DNA of 64,000 nt from Flavobacteriales bacterium UBA852 (GTDB lineage: Bacteria; Bacteroidota; Bacteroidia; Flavobacteriales_E; Vicingaceae), in assembly GCA_002295925.1 (NCBI GenBank), contig DBGO01000007.1:114591-178590 (forward strand), in the 5' to 3' direction. Under the pieces are notes generated by a model. The model ran no database searches. It saw only the letters and a list, made by a program, of their open reading frames with translations, and was not told the origin of the DNA. Made by a program: the position numbers and the translations under genes. Below, one piece after another: positions 17,836-27,107 of this stretch (its first letter is position 1; each line of letters opens with the position of its first letter).

Positions 17836-18867
17836 TTATTCGTATAATTTCAACTTCTCGGCTAACTTACTTCTTTTATCACTTAATAATAAATATATAA
17901 CTAACAACACCAATGCCGGAAATAAGGTCAATTGAAAGCGGTCTTCGTAGGTTTTAAAAACTTTATTGTCAAATTCTTTTTTCTCCAACTCATTTATTTT
18001 ATTCAATATCATATTTAATCCTACATTTGAGTTGGTTGCCCGAACATACATACCATTTCCTGCTTGAGCAATTTCTTTCAACATTTCTTCATTTAAATGA
18101 GAAACTACAGTATTGCCTTCTTTGTCTTTTTTAAACCCTATTTGCTTTCCGTGCTTGTAAACCGGTATTGGTGCACCTTCGGGTGTTCCCATACCTATGG
18201 TATAAACATAAACGCCTTTTTCGGCTGCATTACGAGCCGCTTCAACAGGGTTATCTTCGTGGTTTTCTCCGTCGGTAATGATAATAATGGCTTTTGAGGT
18301 AGGGTCATCAAAATTGAATGATTGCATAGCCAAATCAATAGCTGTACCGATAGCCGTTCCTTGTGTTGGAACAATATCCGTATCTATTGTTTGTAAATAC
18401 ATTTTTGCGGCAGCGTAATCAGTAGTAATGGGTAATTGAACATACGCATCGCCGGCAAATACTATAATACCGATTCTGTCGCCGTGCAGTTTATCTATTA
18501 ATTGTTCAATGGCTCTTTTGGCTCTTTCCAAACGACTTGGTTTAAGGTCTTCGGCATTCATACTGTTGGAAACATCAAGGGCTATCATTAAATCGATGCC
18601 TTTTTGTTTCACCTCTTCTTCTTTTAATCCGTATTGGATATTTGCCATACTGACAAACAACAAAAATACGGTAAGCAGCAGCAAGATAAATTTAAAATTA
18701 CGTCGTGTACGCGAAATATCGGCAATTACAATTGACAATAACTTTTTATCAACCAACTGTTGTTGCTTGCGAGTACGCCATTTTCCGTAAACCAATTGAA
18801 TGACAATCATTACGATTACGGCAATGATTCCTGCGTATAAAAATGCTATGTGTTCGAATCTAAACAA
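17836..18867 (-). CDS. batB: BatB: VWA-domain membrane protein
   Basis: The 343-residue protein is flanked by two N-terminal transmembrane helices (about 8-27 and 57-78) and one C-terminal helix (about 315-333). Between them is a von Willebrand A domain with a complete MIDAS motif, ALDVSNSMNAEDL near residue 93 (DxSxS), plus the later TDGE loop. The start is TTG 18867, which gives the family's MFRFEH beginning and an 8-base overlap with batA. In frame upstream there is no ATG before the overlap, so the TTG start is favoured. It pairs with BatA in the aerotolerance complex. Confidence 0.9.
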   Translation of the reverse strand: MFRFEHIAFLYAGIIAVIVMIVIQLVYGKWRTRKQQQLVDKKLLSIVIADISRTRRNFKFILLLLTVFLLFVSMANIQYGLKEEEVKQKGIDLMIALDVSNSMNAEDLKPSRLERAKRAIEQLIDKLHGDRIGIIVFAGDAYVQLPITTDYAAAKMYLQTIDTDIVPTQGTAIGTAIDLAMQSFNFDDPTSKAIIIITDGENHEDNPVEAARNAAEKGVYVYTIGMGTPEGAPIPVYKHGKQIGFKKDKEGNTVVSHLNEEMLKEIAQAGNGMYVRATNSNVGLNMILNKINELEKKEFDNKVFKTYEDRFQLTLFPALVLLVIYLLLSDKRSKLAEKLKLYE

Positions 18868-19858
18868 TGGTCTTAAATATTGTTTTGGTTAATAAAAATT
18901 CTAATAAAATTAATGCTGTGGCTATTATCAAAAGAGGTAAAAACTCTTCTGATTTTTTACTGTATTCGGTAACTTCAATTTTTGCTTTTTCAAGTTTATC
19001 GATTTCGTTATAAATGTTTTCTAAAGCATCTTCGTCGGTTGCTCTAAAATATTCGCCACCGGTTAAATCGGCAATTTTTTGTAAGGTTTGTTCATCAATT
19101 CTTACTTCCACTTTTTGGTATTCTGTAGTTCCAAAAGGTGTTTTGTAAGGCATAGGCGCATAACCGTTTGCTCCTACTCCAATGGTATATACTCTTACTC
19201 CAAAACTCTTGGCAATTTCGGCGGCTGTTAAGGGCGGTACATAACCACTGGTATTAAATCCATCGGTAAGTAATATAACAACTTTGCTTTTGGCATCGCT
19301 GTTCTTAAGACGTGCAACTGCTGTTGCCAAACCATCTCCTATTGCTGTTCCGTCTTGCAAAATTCCGTTTTTTACATCTTTAAACAGATTGAGTAATACA
19401 TCGTGGTCGGTAGTGAGTGGACATTGTGTAAATGCTTCGCCGGCAAATACCACCAAGCCAATGCGGTCGTAAGGGCGTTCTTCGATAAATTTCATTGCCA
19501 CTTGCTTTGCCGCCTCCAAACGATTGGGTTTAAAATCTTCTGCCAACATTGACCCCGAAACATCTAAAGCAATAACTATATCTATACCTTCGGTGGTTAC
19601 GTATTGCCAGCTTAATGAAGATTGCGGACGTGCCAAGGCAATGATGATAAATATCAATGATAAGCTGTAAAGTATATAAGATATTAATTTGGGATTTGCT
19701 GATTTTTCTTGTTTTCCGAATAATGAAACATTAGAAAATTTCATTACCGGGAATAATTGTTTTTTTCTGATAAAGTAATACAACATTATCACCGGAACCA
19801 ACAGCAGTAACCAAAAATATTCGGGATTGGCAAATGATATGTTTTTTAAAAAGTCCAT
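18860..19858 (-). CDS. batA: BatA: VWA-domain membrane protein
   Basis: The 332-residue protein has two N-terminal transmembrane helices (about 10-28 and 56-76), a VWA domain with MIDAS residues in ALDVSGSMLAEDF near residue 95, and a C-terminal helix (about 306-325). The conserved QCPLTTDHD segment supplies the third metal ligand region. BatA and BatB are paralogues that lie side by side in nearly all Bat operons. The gene begins 3 bases after the preceding batD-like gene. Confidence 0.9.
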   Translation of the reverse strand: MDFLKNISFANPEYFWLLLLVPVIMLYYFIRKKQLFPVMKFSNVSLFGKQEKSANPKLISYILYSLSLIFIIIALARPQSSLSWQYVTTEGIDIVIALDVSGSMLAEDFKPNRLEAAKQVAMKFIEERPYDRIGLVVFAGEAFTQCPLTTDHDVLLNLFKDVKNGILQDGTAIGDGLATAVARLKNSDAKSKVVILLTDGFNTSGYVPPLTAAEIAKSFGVRVYTIGVGANGYAPMPYKTPFGTTEYQKVEVRIDEQTLQKIADLTGGEYFRATDEDALENIYNEIDKLEKAKIEVTEYSKKSEEFLPLLIIATALILLEFLLTKTIFKTIV

Positions 19859-19861
19859 TTG

Positions 19862-20863
19862 TTATTTTGTCTCACTGTTCGTATTTTTTTGAGTTTCTTC
19901 TTTTTGTTTTTGTATTTCCAATTGTTTATTGTATTCTTCCAATAAATCTTTTACTATGTTTTTTAATTGGACTAATACCATTTCGTTTTCGGAAGCAATG
20001 GGTTGTTCTTTGGCATATTTTGCCAAATCGGAAACTGTAAGTATATGTTTTATTTGTTGTAATTTGGCATTATCCAACCCTTGATAGCGCAAGTGTTTAA
20101 CAATATCGGTTGTAGGCAATTCGAGAGCATTGAAATAAAGTGTTTTTTCGAGCAAAAAGCGCAATATTTCAGATATTTGAGAATAATATTCTTTGTAATT
20201 TCCGCTTTGCCACAGTTTTTGTTGTTCGAGTGTATTTATTCTGCTCCAAATTTGTTCATCGAGTGGAATTTCGGGTTCTTTTTCTTCTTCAACAGTTTCG
20301 GTTTTTCTATTTTTCAGGTAATAAATAACTCCTATTATCAACAAAATGATGCCAACTCCCAATGCTATCCAATACCAATACAATTTAAGCCATTCCAAAA
20401 ATGTTAAATGCACTTGGTAAGGCGCCACGATGGGTTTTATCGGTTTAGTTGTGTCGGCATCAACGCTTTGTACTATTATCATCAACGGGTCCGATTGAAG
20501 TGTATCACCGTTTACCACCACAGGAACGGGTGGCATAACCCACACACCACTGTCAAAAGAGGTTACTTTTATTTTTTGCGTAAACTCTTTTATGGTAATA
20601 TTTTCATCATCATAACTTGTGTCGGGCGGAAGTACTTCGGCTACTTCGATATGTTCTGTAACAGTATCTTTAAATTGCGGTAAAACAACCGTATCCGAAG
20701 CATTTGTAATAACATTTACCGTTATGGTAACCTGTTCTCCCAATCGAATTACATTGGTATCTTGCGATACACTTACCGCAGGTTCAATGGTTTGGGCTTG
20801 AATATTTGCAATCATCAACCAAGCCGCAACGAATACAATAATATTTTTAATAACACTTCGCAT
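19862..20863 (-). CDS. BatD-like / DUF4381-type membrane protein in the Bat operon
   Basis: The 333-residue protein has a signal peptide (about 1-23, ending NIQAQ). An Ig-like periplasmic domain with a BatD flavour follows (about 28-150; RLGEQVTITVNV, VWVMPPVPVVVNGD). One transmembrane helix lies near 178-200, followed by a charged cytoplasmic helical domain resembling DUF4381. It sits between the DUF58 gene (sharing one base, TAATG) and batA. The real BatD is downstream, so this is a second, shorter protein of that design, commonly found at this position in Bacteroidota. Its role is inferred only from position. Confidence 0.7.
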   Translation of the reverse strand: MRSVIKNIIVFVAAWLMIANIQAQTIEPAVSVSQDTNVIRLGEQVTITVNVITNASDTVVLPQFKDTVTEHIEVAEVLPPDTSYDDENITIKEFTQKIKVTSFDSGVWVMPPVPVVVNGDTLQSDPLMIIVQSVDADTTKPIKPIVAPYQVHLTFLEWLKLYWYWIALGVGIILLIIGVIYYLKNRKTETVEEEKEPEIPLDEQIWSRINTLEQQKLWQSGNYKEYYSQISEILRFLLEKTLYFNALELPTTDIVKHLRYQGLDNAKLQQIKHILTVSDLAKYAKEQPIASENEMVLVQLKNIVKDLLEEYNKQLEIQKQKEETQKNTNSETK

Positions 20864-21747
20864 TATCTTTTCAACTCTCTTCTTTTAAACAAATTCATCA
20901 GTGGTTTAATATAATCTCTGTGCGTTTCTACTTTGGCATAATCCACGCCTGATTTTCTAAATGTTTCTATCAAATTGCTTTGATGCTTGATAACATTTGC
21001 TTTAAATTTTGTTCTTACTTTTTTTGAAGATGTATTCACCCAACGTACTTCGCCGGTTTCTTCGTCTTGCAGAGGCAAATATCCGGCATCGGGCATTTCT
21101 TCCTCGGCTTTGTCTATCAATTGAATGCCTATAACATCATGCTTTTTATTGGCGATGCGTAAAGCATTAAGAAAATCATTTTCGGTATAAAAATCGCTGA
21201 TTACAAAAGCTGTACTGCGTTTTTTTATAACATTATTGAAATATTCCAATGCTTGTTTAATGTCTGTTTTATTGCTTTCGGGCTCAAAAGCCAAAAGTTC
21301 TTTAATTATCATCAAAATATGCTTGCGTCCTTTTTTGGGAGGAATAAATTTTTCAACCTTATCGGAAAATAAAATTACGCCAACTTTATCGTTGTTTTGA
21401 ATGGCAGAAAAAGCCAATATAGCTGCAATTTCTACTGCAATATTTGATTTTAAATCGTTTTTGGTACCAAAGTGTTGTGAACCCGAAACGTCGATCAACA
21501 ACATTGTTGTCAGCTCGCGTTCCTCTTCAAAAATTTTCACATACGGATGCCCAAAACGCGCCGTAACATTCCAATCGATGGTACGAATTTCGTCGCCAAC
21601 CTGATATTCTCTTACTTCACTAAAAGCCATACCACGTCCTTTGAACGCCGAATGATATTCTCCCGAAAAAATTTGATTACTCAAACCACGGGTTTTAATT
21701 TCTATCCGGCGAACTTTTTTTAATATGTCGGCGGTGTTTTTCTTCAT
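20863..21747 (-). CDS. DUF58 domain protein of the MoxR-Bat locus
   Basis: The 294-residue cytoplasmic protein has the DUF58 signature YQVGDEIRTIDWNVTAR near residue 47 and a VWA-like fold with LLIDVSGSQHFG (about residue 83). It has no membrane helix. DUF58 proteins almost always follow a MoxR AAA ATPase and are thought to be its adaptor or substrate. It starts 36 bases after moxR and shares one base with the next gene. Confidence 0.9.
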   Translation of the reverse strand: MKKNTADILKKVRRIEIKTRGLSNQIFSGEYHSAFKGRGMAFSEVREYQVGDEIRTIDWNVTARFGHPYVKIFEEERELTTMLLIDVSGSQHFGTKNDLKSNIAVEIAAILAFSAIQNNDKVGVILFSDKVEKFIPPKKGRKHILMIIKELLAFEPESNKTDIKQALEYFNNVIKKRSTAFVISDFYTENDFLNALRIANKKHDVIGIQLIDKAEEEMPDAGYLPLQDEETGEVRWVNTSSKKVRTKFKANVIKHQSNLIETFRKSGVDYAKVETHRDYIKPLMNLFKRRELKR

Positions 21748-21783
21748 CTTAATTTTTATAAAATTTATTTTTTAAAATTCCTA

Positions 21784-22791
21784 TTATGGAATTTCAACAG
21801 CATCCATTATTTTATTAATAATATCTTCTGTAGTTACATTTTCGGCTTCGGCTTCATACGTTAAGCCAATTCGGTGACGCAATACATCTTTTGCAACAGC
21901 TCTAACATCTTCGGGAATAACATATCCGCGACGTTTTATAAATGCATATGCTTTTGAAGCCATTGCCAAACTGATACTTGCCCTTGGCGAACCACCAAAA
22001 GAGATATAATCTTTTATTTCAGCCAAATTATATTGTTCGGGGTGACGGGTTGCAAACACCAAATCAACAATGTATTGTTCCACTTTTTCATCCATATATA
22101 CTTCTTTAACAACTTCGCGGGCTTTAAGAATTTGGTCGGGATGAACTACTGTATTTACTTTCGGGAACCCTTCTTTGGAAATATTTCTGCGAATAATGAT
22201 TTTTTCTTCTTCCTTTTTGGGATAATCCAACACCACTTTTAGCATAAAACGGTCAACCTGTGCCTCGGGCAACGGATAAGTTCCTTCTTGCTCTACCGGG
22301 TTTTGAGTAGCCAAAACCAAAAACGGTTCGGGCAATTTAAATGTTTCTTCACCGATGGTTACCTGATGCTCTTGCATTGCTTCGAGTAAGGCACTTTGCA
22401 CTTTTGCAGGCGCACGATTTATCTCATCGGCTAAAACAAAATTGGCAAAAATAGGTCCTTTTTTCACATCGAAACTTTGCAATTTTTGGTTGTAAATCAT
22501 AGTTCCGATAAGGTCGGCAGGCAATAAATCAGGAGTAAATTGCACACGACTGAATTTAGCATCGATGGCTTTTGCCAATGTATTCACTGCCAAGGTTTTT
22601 GCTAACCCGGGAACCCCCTCCAGCAATATATGTCCGTTTGACAAGAGTGCTATCAACAAGCTTTCCACCATATGCTGCTGCCCGATGATAACTTTGTCCA
22701 TTTCCATATTCAGCAAATCGACAAATGCACTTTCTTGCTGAATTTTATCATTCAGGGCTTTGATGTCAATATTTGTAACTTGTGTTTCCAT
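21784..22791 (-). CDS. MoxR-type AAA+ ATPase
   Basis: The 335-residue protein has a Walker A LLEGVPGLAKTLA (about residue 57), Walker B VLADEINRAPAKVQ (about 117) and the sensor region LVLATQNPVEQEGTYPLPEAQ (starting about 160). MoxR ATPases act as chaperones that help assemble complexes of VWA proteins with their partners. It is the first gene of the Bat operon, with a TAnnTTTG box just upstream at 22816-22809. The order moxR-DUF58-batD-like-batA-batB-batC-batD-batE is complete. Confidence 0.95.
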   Translation of the reverse strand: METQVTNIDIKALNDKIQQESAFVDLLNMEMDKVIIGQQHMVESLLIALLSNGHILLEGVPGLAKTLAVNTLAKAIDAKFSRVQFTPDLLPADLIGTMIYNQKLQSFDVKKGPIFANFVLADEINRAPAKVQSALLEAMQEHQVTIGEETFKLPEPFLVLATQNPVEQEGTYPLPEAQVDRFMLKVVLDYPKKEEEKIIIRRNISKEGFPKVNTVVHPDQILKAREVVKEVYMDEKVEQYIVDLVFATRHPEQYNLAEIKDYISFGGSPRASISLAMASKAYAFIKRRGYVIPEDVRAVAKDVLRHRIGLTYEAEAENVTTEDIINKIMDAVEIP

Positions 22792-22808
22792 AATTTTTTT
22801 GATTTGTT

Positions 22809-22816
22809 CAAAATTA
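22809..22816 (-). promoter_or_regulatory. TAnnTTTG box for the Bat operon
   Basis: Minus-strand TAATTTTG ends 17 nt before the moxR ATG. No convincing -33 element was seen. Confidence 0.4.
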
Positions 22817-22899
22817 AGTCTGCAAAGAGAGAAATTTTTATAACTAAATGCAAACTTTCGTTAAAAAGTGTTAAGGGTTGGTTGGTAAAACGGCATTAA

Positions 22900-22925
22900 A
22901 AAAGCTGCTTAAAAAAGCAGCTTTT
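22900..22925 (-). terminator. Terminator after the lipoprotein gene
   Basis: AAAAGCTGC (22900-22908) pairs with GCAGCTTTT (22917-22925) around an 8-base loop. A T run follows on the minus strand, 20 bases after the stop of the lipoprotein gene. Confidence 0.85.
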
Positions 22926-22945
22926 AAATGACACATAAAATGTAT

Positions 22946-23590
22946 TTATTTCGTTAATTCGGTTAATTCTTCCAAATCAAGTTGTTTGACAATTTTGAGT
23001 GCATCTTCGGGGTCGGCATTTTCTACCTCAACATTTAGCATTAAACGGTCATTTAACACCAAGCCTACATTACTTTTTTTGTTTTTAAAATTATATTCTT
23101 CCCATCCAAACATATTATCATTCATGTTTAAACTTTTATGGTATTTTTCATCGTTTTCCACTTCCATTTTGCCGGCAGATTTTAATGTATTAAGCATAGT
23201 TGAAGCAAGTGCATAATCAAGCAATTCAATTTTAAGTTTTTTATCGCCGTTTTTGTATTCTTTTGTTGCTTGCGAAATAGAAAATGCGCCCATTTTTATT
23301 GTTTCTCCGTCTTCATCAACTTTTTCAAACCCTTCAATTTTATCGGGTAATGTGGCACGCAATACTTTATAATTCAATAAATTATCTTCAATTTTTTCTA
23401 TTGTTTCTTTTTGCTCTTCTGTCATTGCTTCATCGGCTTCCATTGCTCCTGCCGCGGCACTTCCCAAGGCAGACATTGCCGATATGGCATCATTGAAATC
23501 TTCATCATTATTTTCGGGTTCTTGGTGACCACCACAAGCAACCAAAACAGCCGCTGCAAGCACGTTGGAAAGCATTTTTGTTGTTTTCAT
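22946..23590 (-). CDS. Predicted lipoprotein of unknown function
   Basis: The 214-residue protein has a lipoprotein signal: a Lys-containing start, a hydrophobic core and the lipobox VLVAC with Cys at residue 19. An acidic, Asn/Glu/Asp-rich linker follows (about 23-75), then a compact mixed domain (about 80-210). I recognise no family. It is monocistronic, with its own promoter (TTTG-N21-TATATTTG) and terminator, so it is probably a real expressed gene. It is likely anchored in the outer or inner membrane. Confidence 0.75.
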   Translation of the reverse strand: MKTTKMLSNVLAAAVLVACGGHQEPENNDEDFNDAISAMSALGSAAAGAMEADEAMTEEQKETIEKIEDNLLNYKVLRATLPDKIEGFEKVDEDGETIKMGAFSISQATKEYKNGDKKLKIELLDYALASTMLNTLKSAGKMEVENDEKYHKSLNMNDNMFGWEEYNFKNKKSNVGLVLNDRLMLNVEVENADPEDALKIVKQLDLEELTELTK

Positions 23591-23625
23591 TTTTTAACGA
23601 TTTAGTTTTACAATTTATTTATTCC

Positions 23626-23658
23626 CAAATATAGAAAAACTATCTTGTATTATACAAA
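23626..23658 (-). promoter_or_regulatory. Promoter of the lipoprotein gene
   Basis: On the minus strand, TTTG (23658-23655) is followed after 21 bases by TATATTTG (23633-23626), 35 nt before the ATG. Both elements match the Bacteroidota consensus. Confidence 0.6.
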
Positions 23659-23747
23659 TATTTTAGGCATGTGCAAACAATTTTTATCGATTCCCTGTTC
23701 ATGGCATAAATTTTATGATATTTGTAAGATTAAACAGATTGATTTTT

Positions 23748-26189
23748 ATGTGGACTAAAATTGCCGGAATTGTATTGCGTAACCGAATAGTAATTTTACT
23801 CATTCTGGGATTAATTACCGTTTTTATGGCTTATAAAGCCAAAGATGTACAAATGAGCTACGAAATGGCTCAAATATTACCTCAAACCGACAGCACTTAT
23901 CTTGCTTACGAGAAATTTAAGAAAACTTTTGGCAAAGACGGTAGCGTGGTTGTTTTTGGGGTGAATGATTCTTCGCTTTACACGGTTGAAAATTTTAATG
24001 CTTGGTACGAGTTAACCCACGATTTAAAGAATATTACCACTGAAATTAAAAGAAAAGATACCGTTTATCGTGTGCGCGGTGTGGAAGAAGCGCTGTCTAT
24101 TGCCAACTTATACAAACTAAAAAAGAATAATGAGAAACAAAAATTTGAGCTTGTTCCGGTTTTACAGCACAAAGTTAAAACTCAGGCAGAACTGGACAGC
24201 ATCTTGCAAGAAATCTACAACTTGCCTTTTTACGAAGGGTATCTTTACAAAGACTCCTCTGCAGCTACCATTTTGGCTCTTACCTTAAACCGTGAAGTAC
24301 TTGACTCTAAATACCGAAAAGATCTTTTTGAAAAAATAGAACGGGTAACCAATATTTTTGAAGAAAATACCGGACTAAAATTGCACAAATCCGGGTTGCC
24401 TTTTATTCGTGCCAACTCTACCTCAAAAGTAGCTGATGAAATTAAACTGTTTATTGTTCTTGCATTGTTGATAACCGCTTTTATCCTTTATTTGTTTTTC
24501 AAGAGCTTAAAAGCTGTATTTTTCTCAATGATTGTTGTTTTTACCGGTGTAATTTGGGCAATGGGTATCCTCTCTTTGTTTGATTATAAAATCACCATTC
24601 TTACCGGTTTAATTCCACCATTAATCATTGTAATAGGAATCCCAAACTGTGTATTTATTTTAAACAAATACCATCAAGAATTTAAAAAGCATCAAAATCA
24701 AATAAAAGCCCTTCAACGGGTAATTCACAAAATTGGTGGTGCGGTTTTCTTAACCAATGTAACAACTGCTTTGGGTTTTGGTACTTTTATTTTTACCAAC
24801 AGTAGAATTTTAGTAGAATTTGGAACTGTAGCAGCAATAGATATTTTCACAGTTTTTTTACTTTCGGTGTTGATATTGCCCATTGTATTAAGTTTCTTTG
24901 CTCCTCCGGGTGAACGCCATATAAAACACCTTGACAGTAAATTTTTCGGAAAAGTTATTCTTGGATTGGAACGCATTGTTTTATTTCACCGTAATAAAGT
25001 GTATTATTCGGTTATTGCTATTTTCTTGCTTGGGGTTTATGGTATCAGTTTAATGACTACAACCGGCAACATAGTAGATGATTTACCAAAAAATGACCCC
25101 ATTGTTCAAGACTTGCATTTTTTTGAAAAAACATTTGGCGGTGTAATGCCTTTTGAAATTATGATTGACACCAAAGAAAAAAACGGTGTATTTAAAAACA
25201 ATGCCAAAACTCTGTATAAAATAAAAAAATTGCAACGAAAACTTGCCGAATATGATGAGTTTTCAAAACCCATTTCATTGGTTGATGCAATTAGTTTTGC
25301 ATATCAAGCTTATAAAAACGGAAAAAAGAAATTTTACATTTTGCCTCCGGCTACCGAACTGAAAAAGCTGAATAAATATGTAAAAAAATCGGAAGAAAAT
25401 AAAAGCTTTAAATCTTTTATCGATTCTACCAATCGTTATACTCGAGTTAGCATTCAAATGGCGGATATCGGTACCAAACAAATGGATACATTATTGGCTC
25501 AAATTAAACCGCAAGTAGATTCTATTTTTTCGAAAGAAAAATATGATGTAACCCTTACGGGAACCAGTGTTGTATTTTTGAAAGGAACCGGTTATCTGGT
25601 GCACAACCTGTTTACTTCTTTGGCTTTAGCCATATTGTTAATTTCCGGAATAATGGCATTTCTTTTCAGTTCGTTAAGAATGGTTATCGTCTCGCTTATT
25701 CCAAACTTTTTGCCGTTAATTGTTACTGCCGGATTGATGGGGTATTTTGGTATTCCTATAAAACCTTCTACAATATTAATATTCAGTATTGCCTTTGGAA
25801 TTTCGGTAGATGATACCATTCACTTTTTGGCTAAATACCGCCAAGAGCTAAAACAACAAAAATGGAATATGAAAGAAGCAGCCCTTTTGGCATTGCACGA
25901 AACAGGATTAAGCATGATTTACACATCCATTATTCTCTTTTTCGGTTTTGGAATCTTTACGGTCTCTAATTTTGGCGGAACAGTAGCTTTGGGAACATTG
26001 GTTTCGTTTACGCTTTTGGTGGCAATGCTTTCCAACTTGGTACTATTGCCTTCACTTTTATTATCTATTGATAAACGAATTACCAAACAAGCATTTAAAA
26101 AAGAACCTTTTGTAGAAATTATAGATGAAGAAGAAGATATTGATTTAAACAGCTTGGAAATTGAAACTCAGAGAGAAGAAAAACAGTAG
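23748..26189 (+). CDS. MMPL/RND-superfamily permease
   Basis: The 813-residue protein starts at ATG 23748 (MWTKIAGIVLRNR), the usual start of this family. An earlier in-frame start at 23715 would add 11 residues and is less typical. It has two repeats, each with one helix, a large extracytoplasmic loop and five clustered helices (about 230-390 and 630-780). FGISVDDTIHFLAKYR near residue 685 is the hallmark of MMPL and sterol-sensing-domain transporters. Likely substrates are lipids or hydrophobic molecules. The last 30 residues are acidic. No accessory adaptor or outer-membrane gene is adjacent, as expected for MMPL rather than tripartite RND pumps. Confidence 0.87.
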   Translation: MWTKIAGIVLRNRIVILLILGLITVFMAYKAKDVQMSYEMAQILPQTDSTYLAYEKFKKTFGKDGSVVVFGVNDSSLYTVENFNAWYELTHDLKNITTEIKRKDTVYRVRGVEEALSIANLYKLKKNNEKQKFELVPVLQHKVKTQAELDSILQEIYNLPFYEGYLYKDSSAATILALTLNREVLDSKYRKDLFEKIERVTNIFEENTGLKLHKSGLPFIRANSTSKVADEIKLFIVLALLITAFILYLFFKSLKAVFFSMIVVFTGVIWAMGILSLFDYKITILTGLIPPLIIVIGIPNCVFILNKYHQEFKKHQNQIKALQRVIHKIGGAVFLTNVTTALGFGTFIFTNSRILVEFGTVAAIDIFTVFLLSVLILPIVLSFFAPPGERHIKHLDSKFFGKVILGLERIVLFHRNKVYYSVIAIFLLGVYGISLMTTTGNIVDDLPKNDPIVQDLHFFEKTFGGVMPFEIMIDTKEKNGVFKNNAKTLYKIKKLQRKLAEYDEFSKPISLVDAISFAYQAYKNGKKKFYILPPATELKKLNKYVKKSEENKSFKSFIDSTNRYTRVSIQMADIGTKQMDTLLAQIKPQVDSIFSKEKYDVTLTGTSVVFLKGTGYLVHNLFTSLALAILLISGIMAFLFSSLRMVIVSLIPNFLPLIVTAGLMGYFGIPIKPSTILIFSIAFGISVDDTIHFLAKYRQELKQQKWNMKEAALLALHETGLSMIYTSIILFFGFGIFTVSNFGGTVALGTLVSFTLLVAMLSNLVLLPSLLLSIDKRITKQAFKKEPFVEIIDEEEDIDLNSLEIETQREEKQ

Positions 26190-26234
26190 AAAATTAATTT
26201 TTTATTACATTTAGACCTCAAAAACATTAACTAT

Positions 26235-27098
26235 ATGAAAGGTATAATATTAGCCGGCGGTTCCGGTACACGATTGCACCCACTCACATTGGCTGTCAGC
26301 AAACAACTGATGCCCGTTTATGACAAACCTATGATTTATTATCCGCTCTCTACACTTATGACTGCCGGAATAAATGAAATTTTAATCATTACCACACCAC
26401 ACGACAATCCTCAATTTAAAAAACTGCTGGGCGACGGCTCTCAATTTGGATGTAAGTTTACCTATGCTATTCAAGAAGTTCCCAACGGTTTGGCACAAGC
26501 TTTTGTAATTGGCGAAGAATTTATAGGAAACGATAAAGTAGCTCTTATTTTGGGAGATAATATTTTTTACGGAACCGGATTGGAAAATTTGCTCGAAGCA
26601 AACAACAATCCTGATGGCGGAGTAGTTTTTGCCTATCACGTTTCGGACCCTGAACGCTACGGTGTAGTAGAATTTGATGAAAACAATGTAGCCATATCTA
26701 TTGAAGAAAAACCGGAGAAACCTAAATCAAGTTATGCTGTACCCGGGCTTTACTTTTATGATAATGATGTGATTGAAATAGCCAAAAATCTTAAGCCCAG
26801 TGCCCGCGGCGAATACGAAATTACCGATGTAAACAAGCATTACCTTAAACAGGGTAAGTTAAAAGTAGGAATTTTAGACCGTGGTACTGCTTGGCTCGAT
26901 ACCGGTACATTTCAATCGCTGATGCAAGCCGGACAGTTTGTGCAAGTAATTGAAGAACGCCAAGGTTTAAAAATAGGATGTATTGAAGAAATTGCTTACC
27001 GAAAAGGATTTATTGATAAATCTCAGCTCGAAAAACTTGCGCAACCATTATTGAAAAGCGGCTACGGAGATTATTTATTATCTATCTTAAATGAATAA
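26235..27098 (+). CDS. rfbA: Glucose-1-phosphate thymidylyltransferase
   Basis: The 287-residue enzyme makes dTDP-glucose from glucose-1-phosphate and dTTP, the first step to dTDP-rhamnose. The N-terminal nucleotide-binding motif GGSGTRLHPLT is followed by SKQLMPVYDKPMIYYPLS, and LGDNIFYGTGL carries the metal-binding Asp. DRGTAWLDTGT is also typical. Length matches RfbA/RmlA. The other rml genes are not nearby; the next gene is an SDR epimerase of less certain activity. It is 45 bases after the permease and probably in the same transcription unit. Confidence 0.94.
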   Translation: MKGIILAGGSGTRLHPLTLAVSKQLMPVYDKPMIYYPLSTLMTAGINEILIITTPHDNPQFKKLLGDGSQFGCKFTYAIQEVPNGLAQAFVIGEEFIGNDKVALILGDNIFYGTGLENLLEANNNPDGGVVFAYHVSDPERYGVVEFDENNVAISIEEKPEKPKSSYAVPGLYFYDNDVIEIAKNLKPSARGEYEITDVNKHYLKQGKLKVGILDRGTAWLDTGTFQSLMQAGQFVQVIEERQGLKIGCIEEIAYRKGFIDKSQLEKLAQPLLKSGYGDYLLSILNE

Positions 27099-27107
27099 AA
27101 ACTAAAT

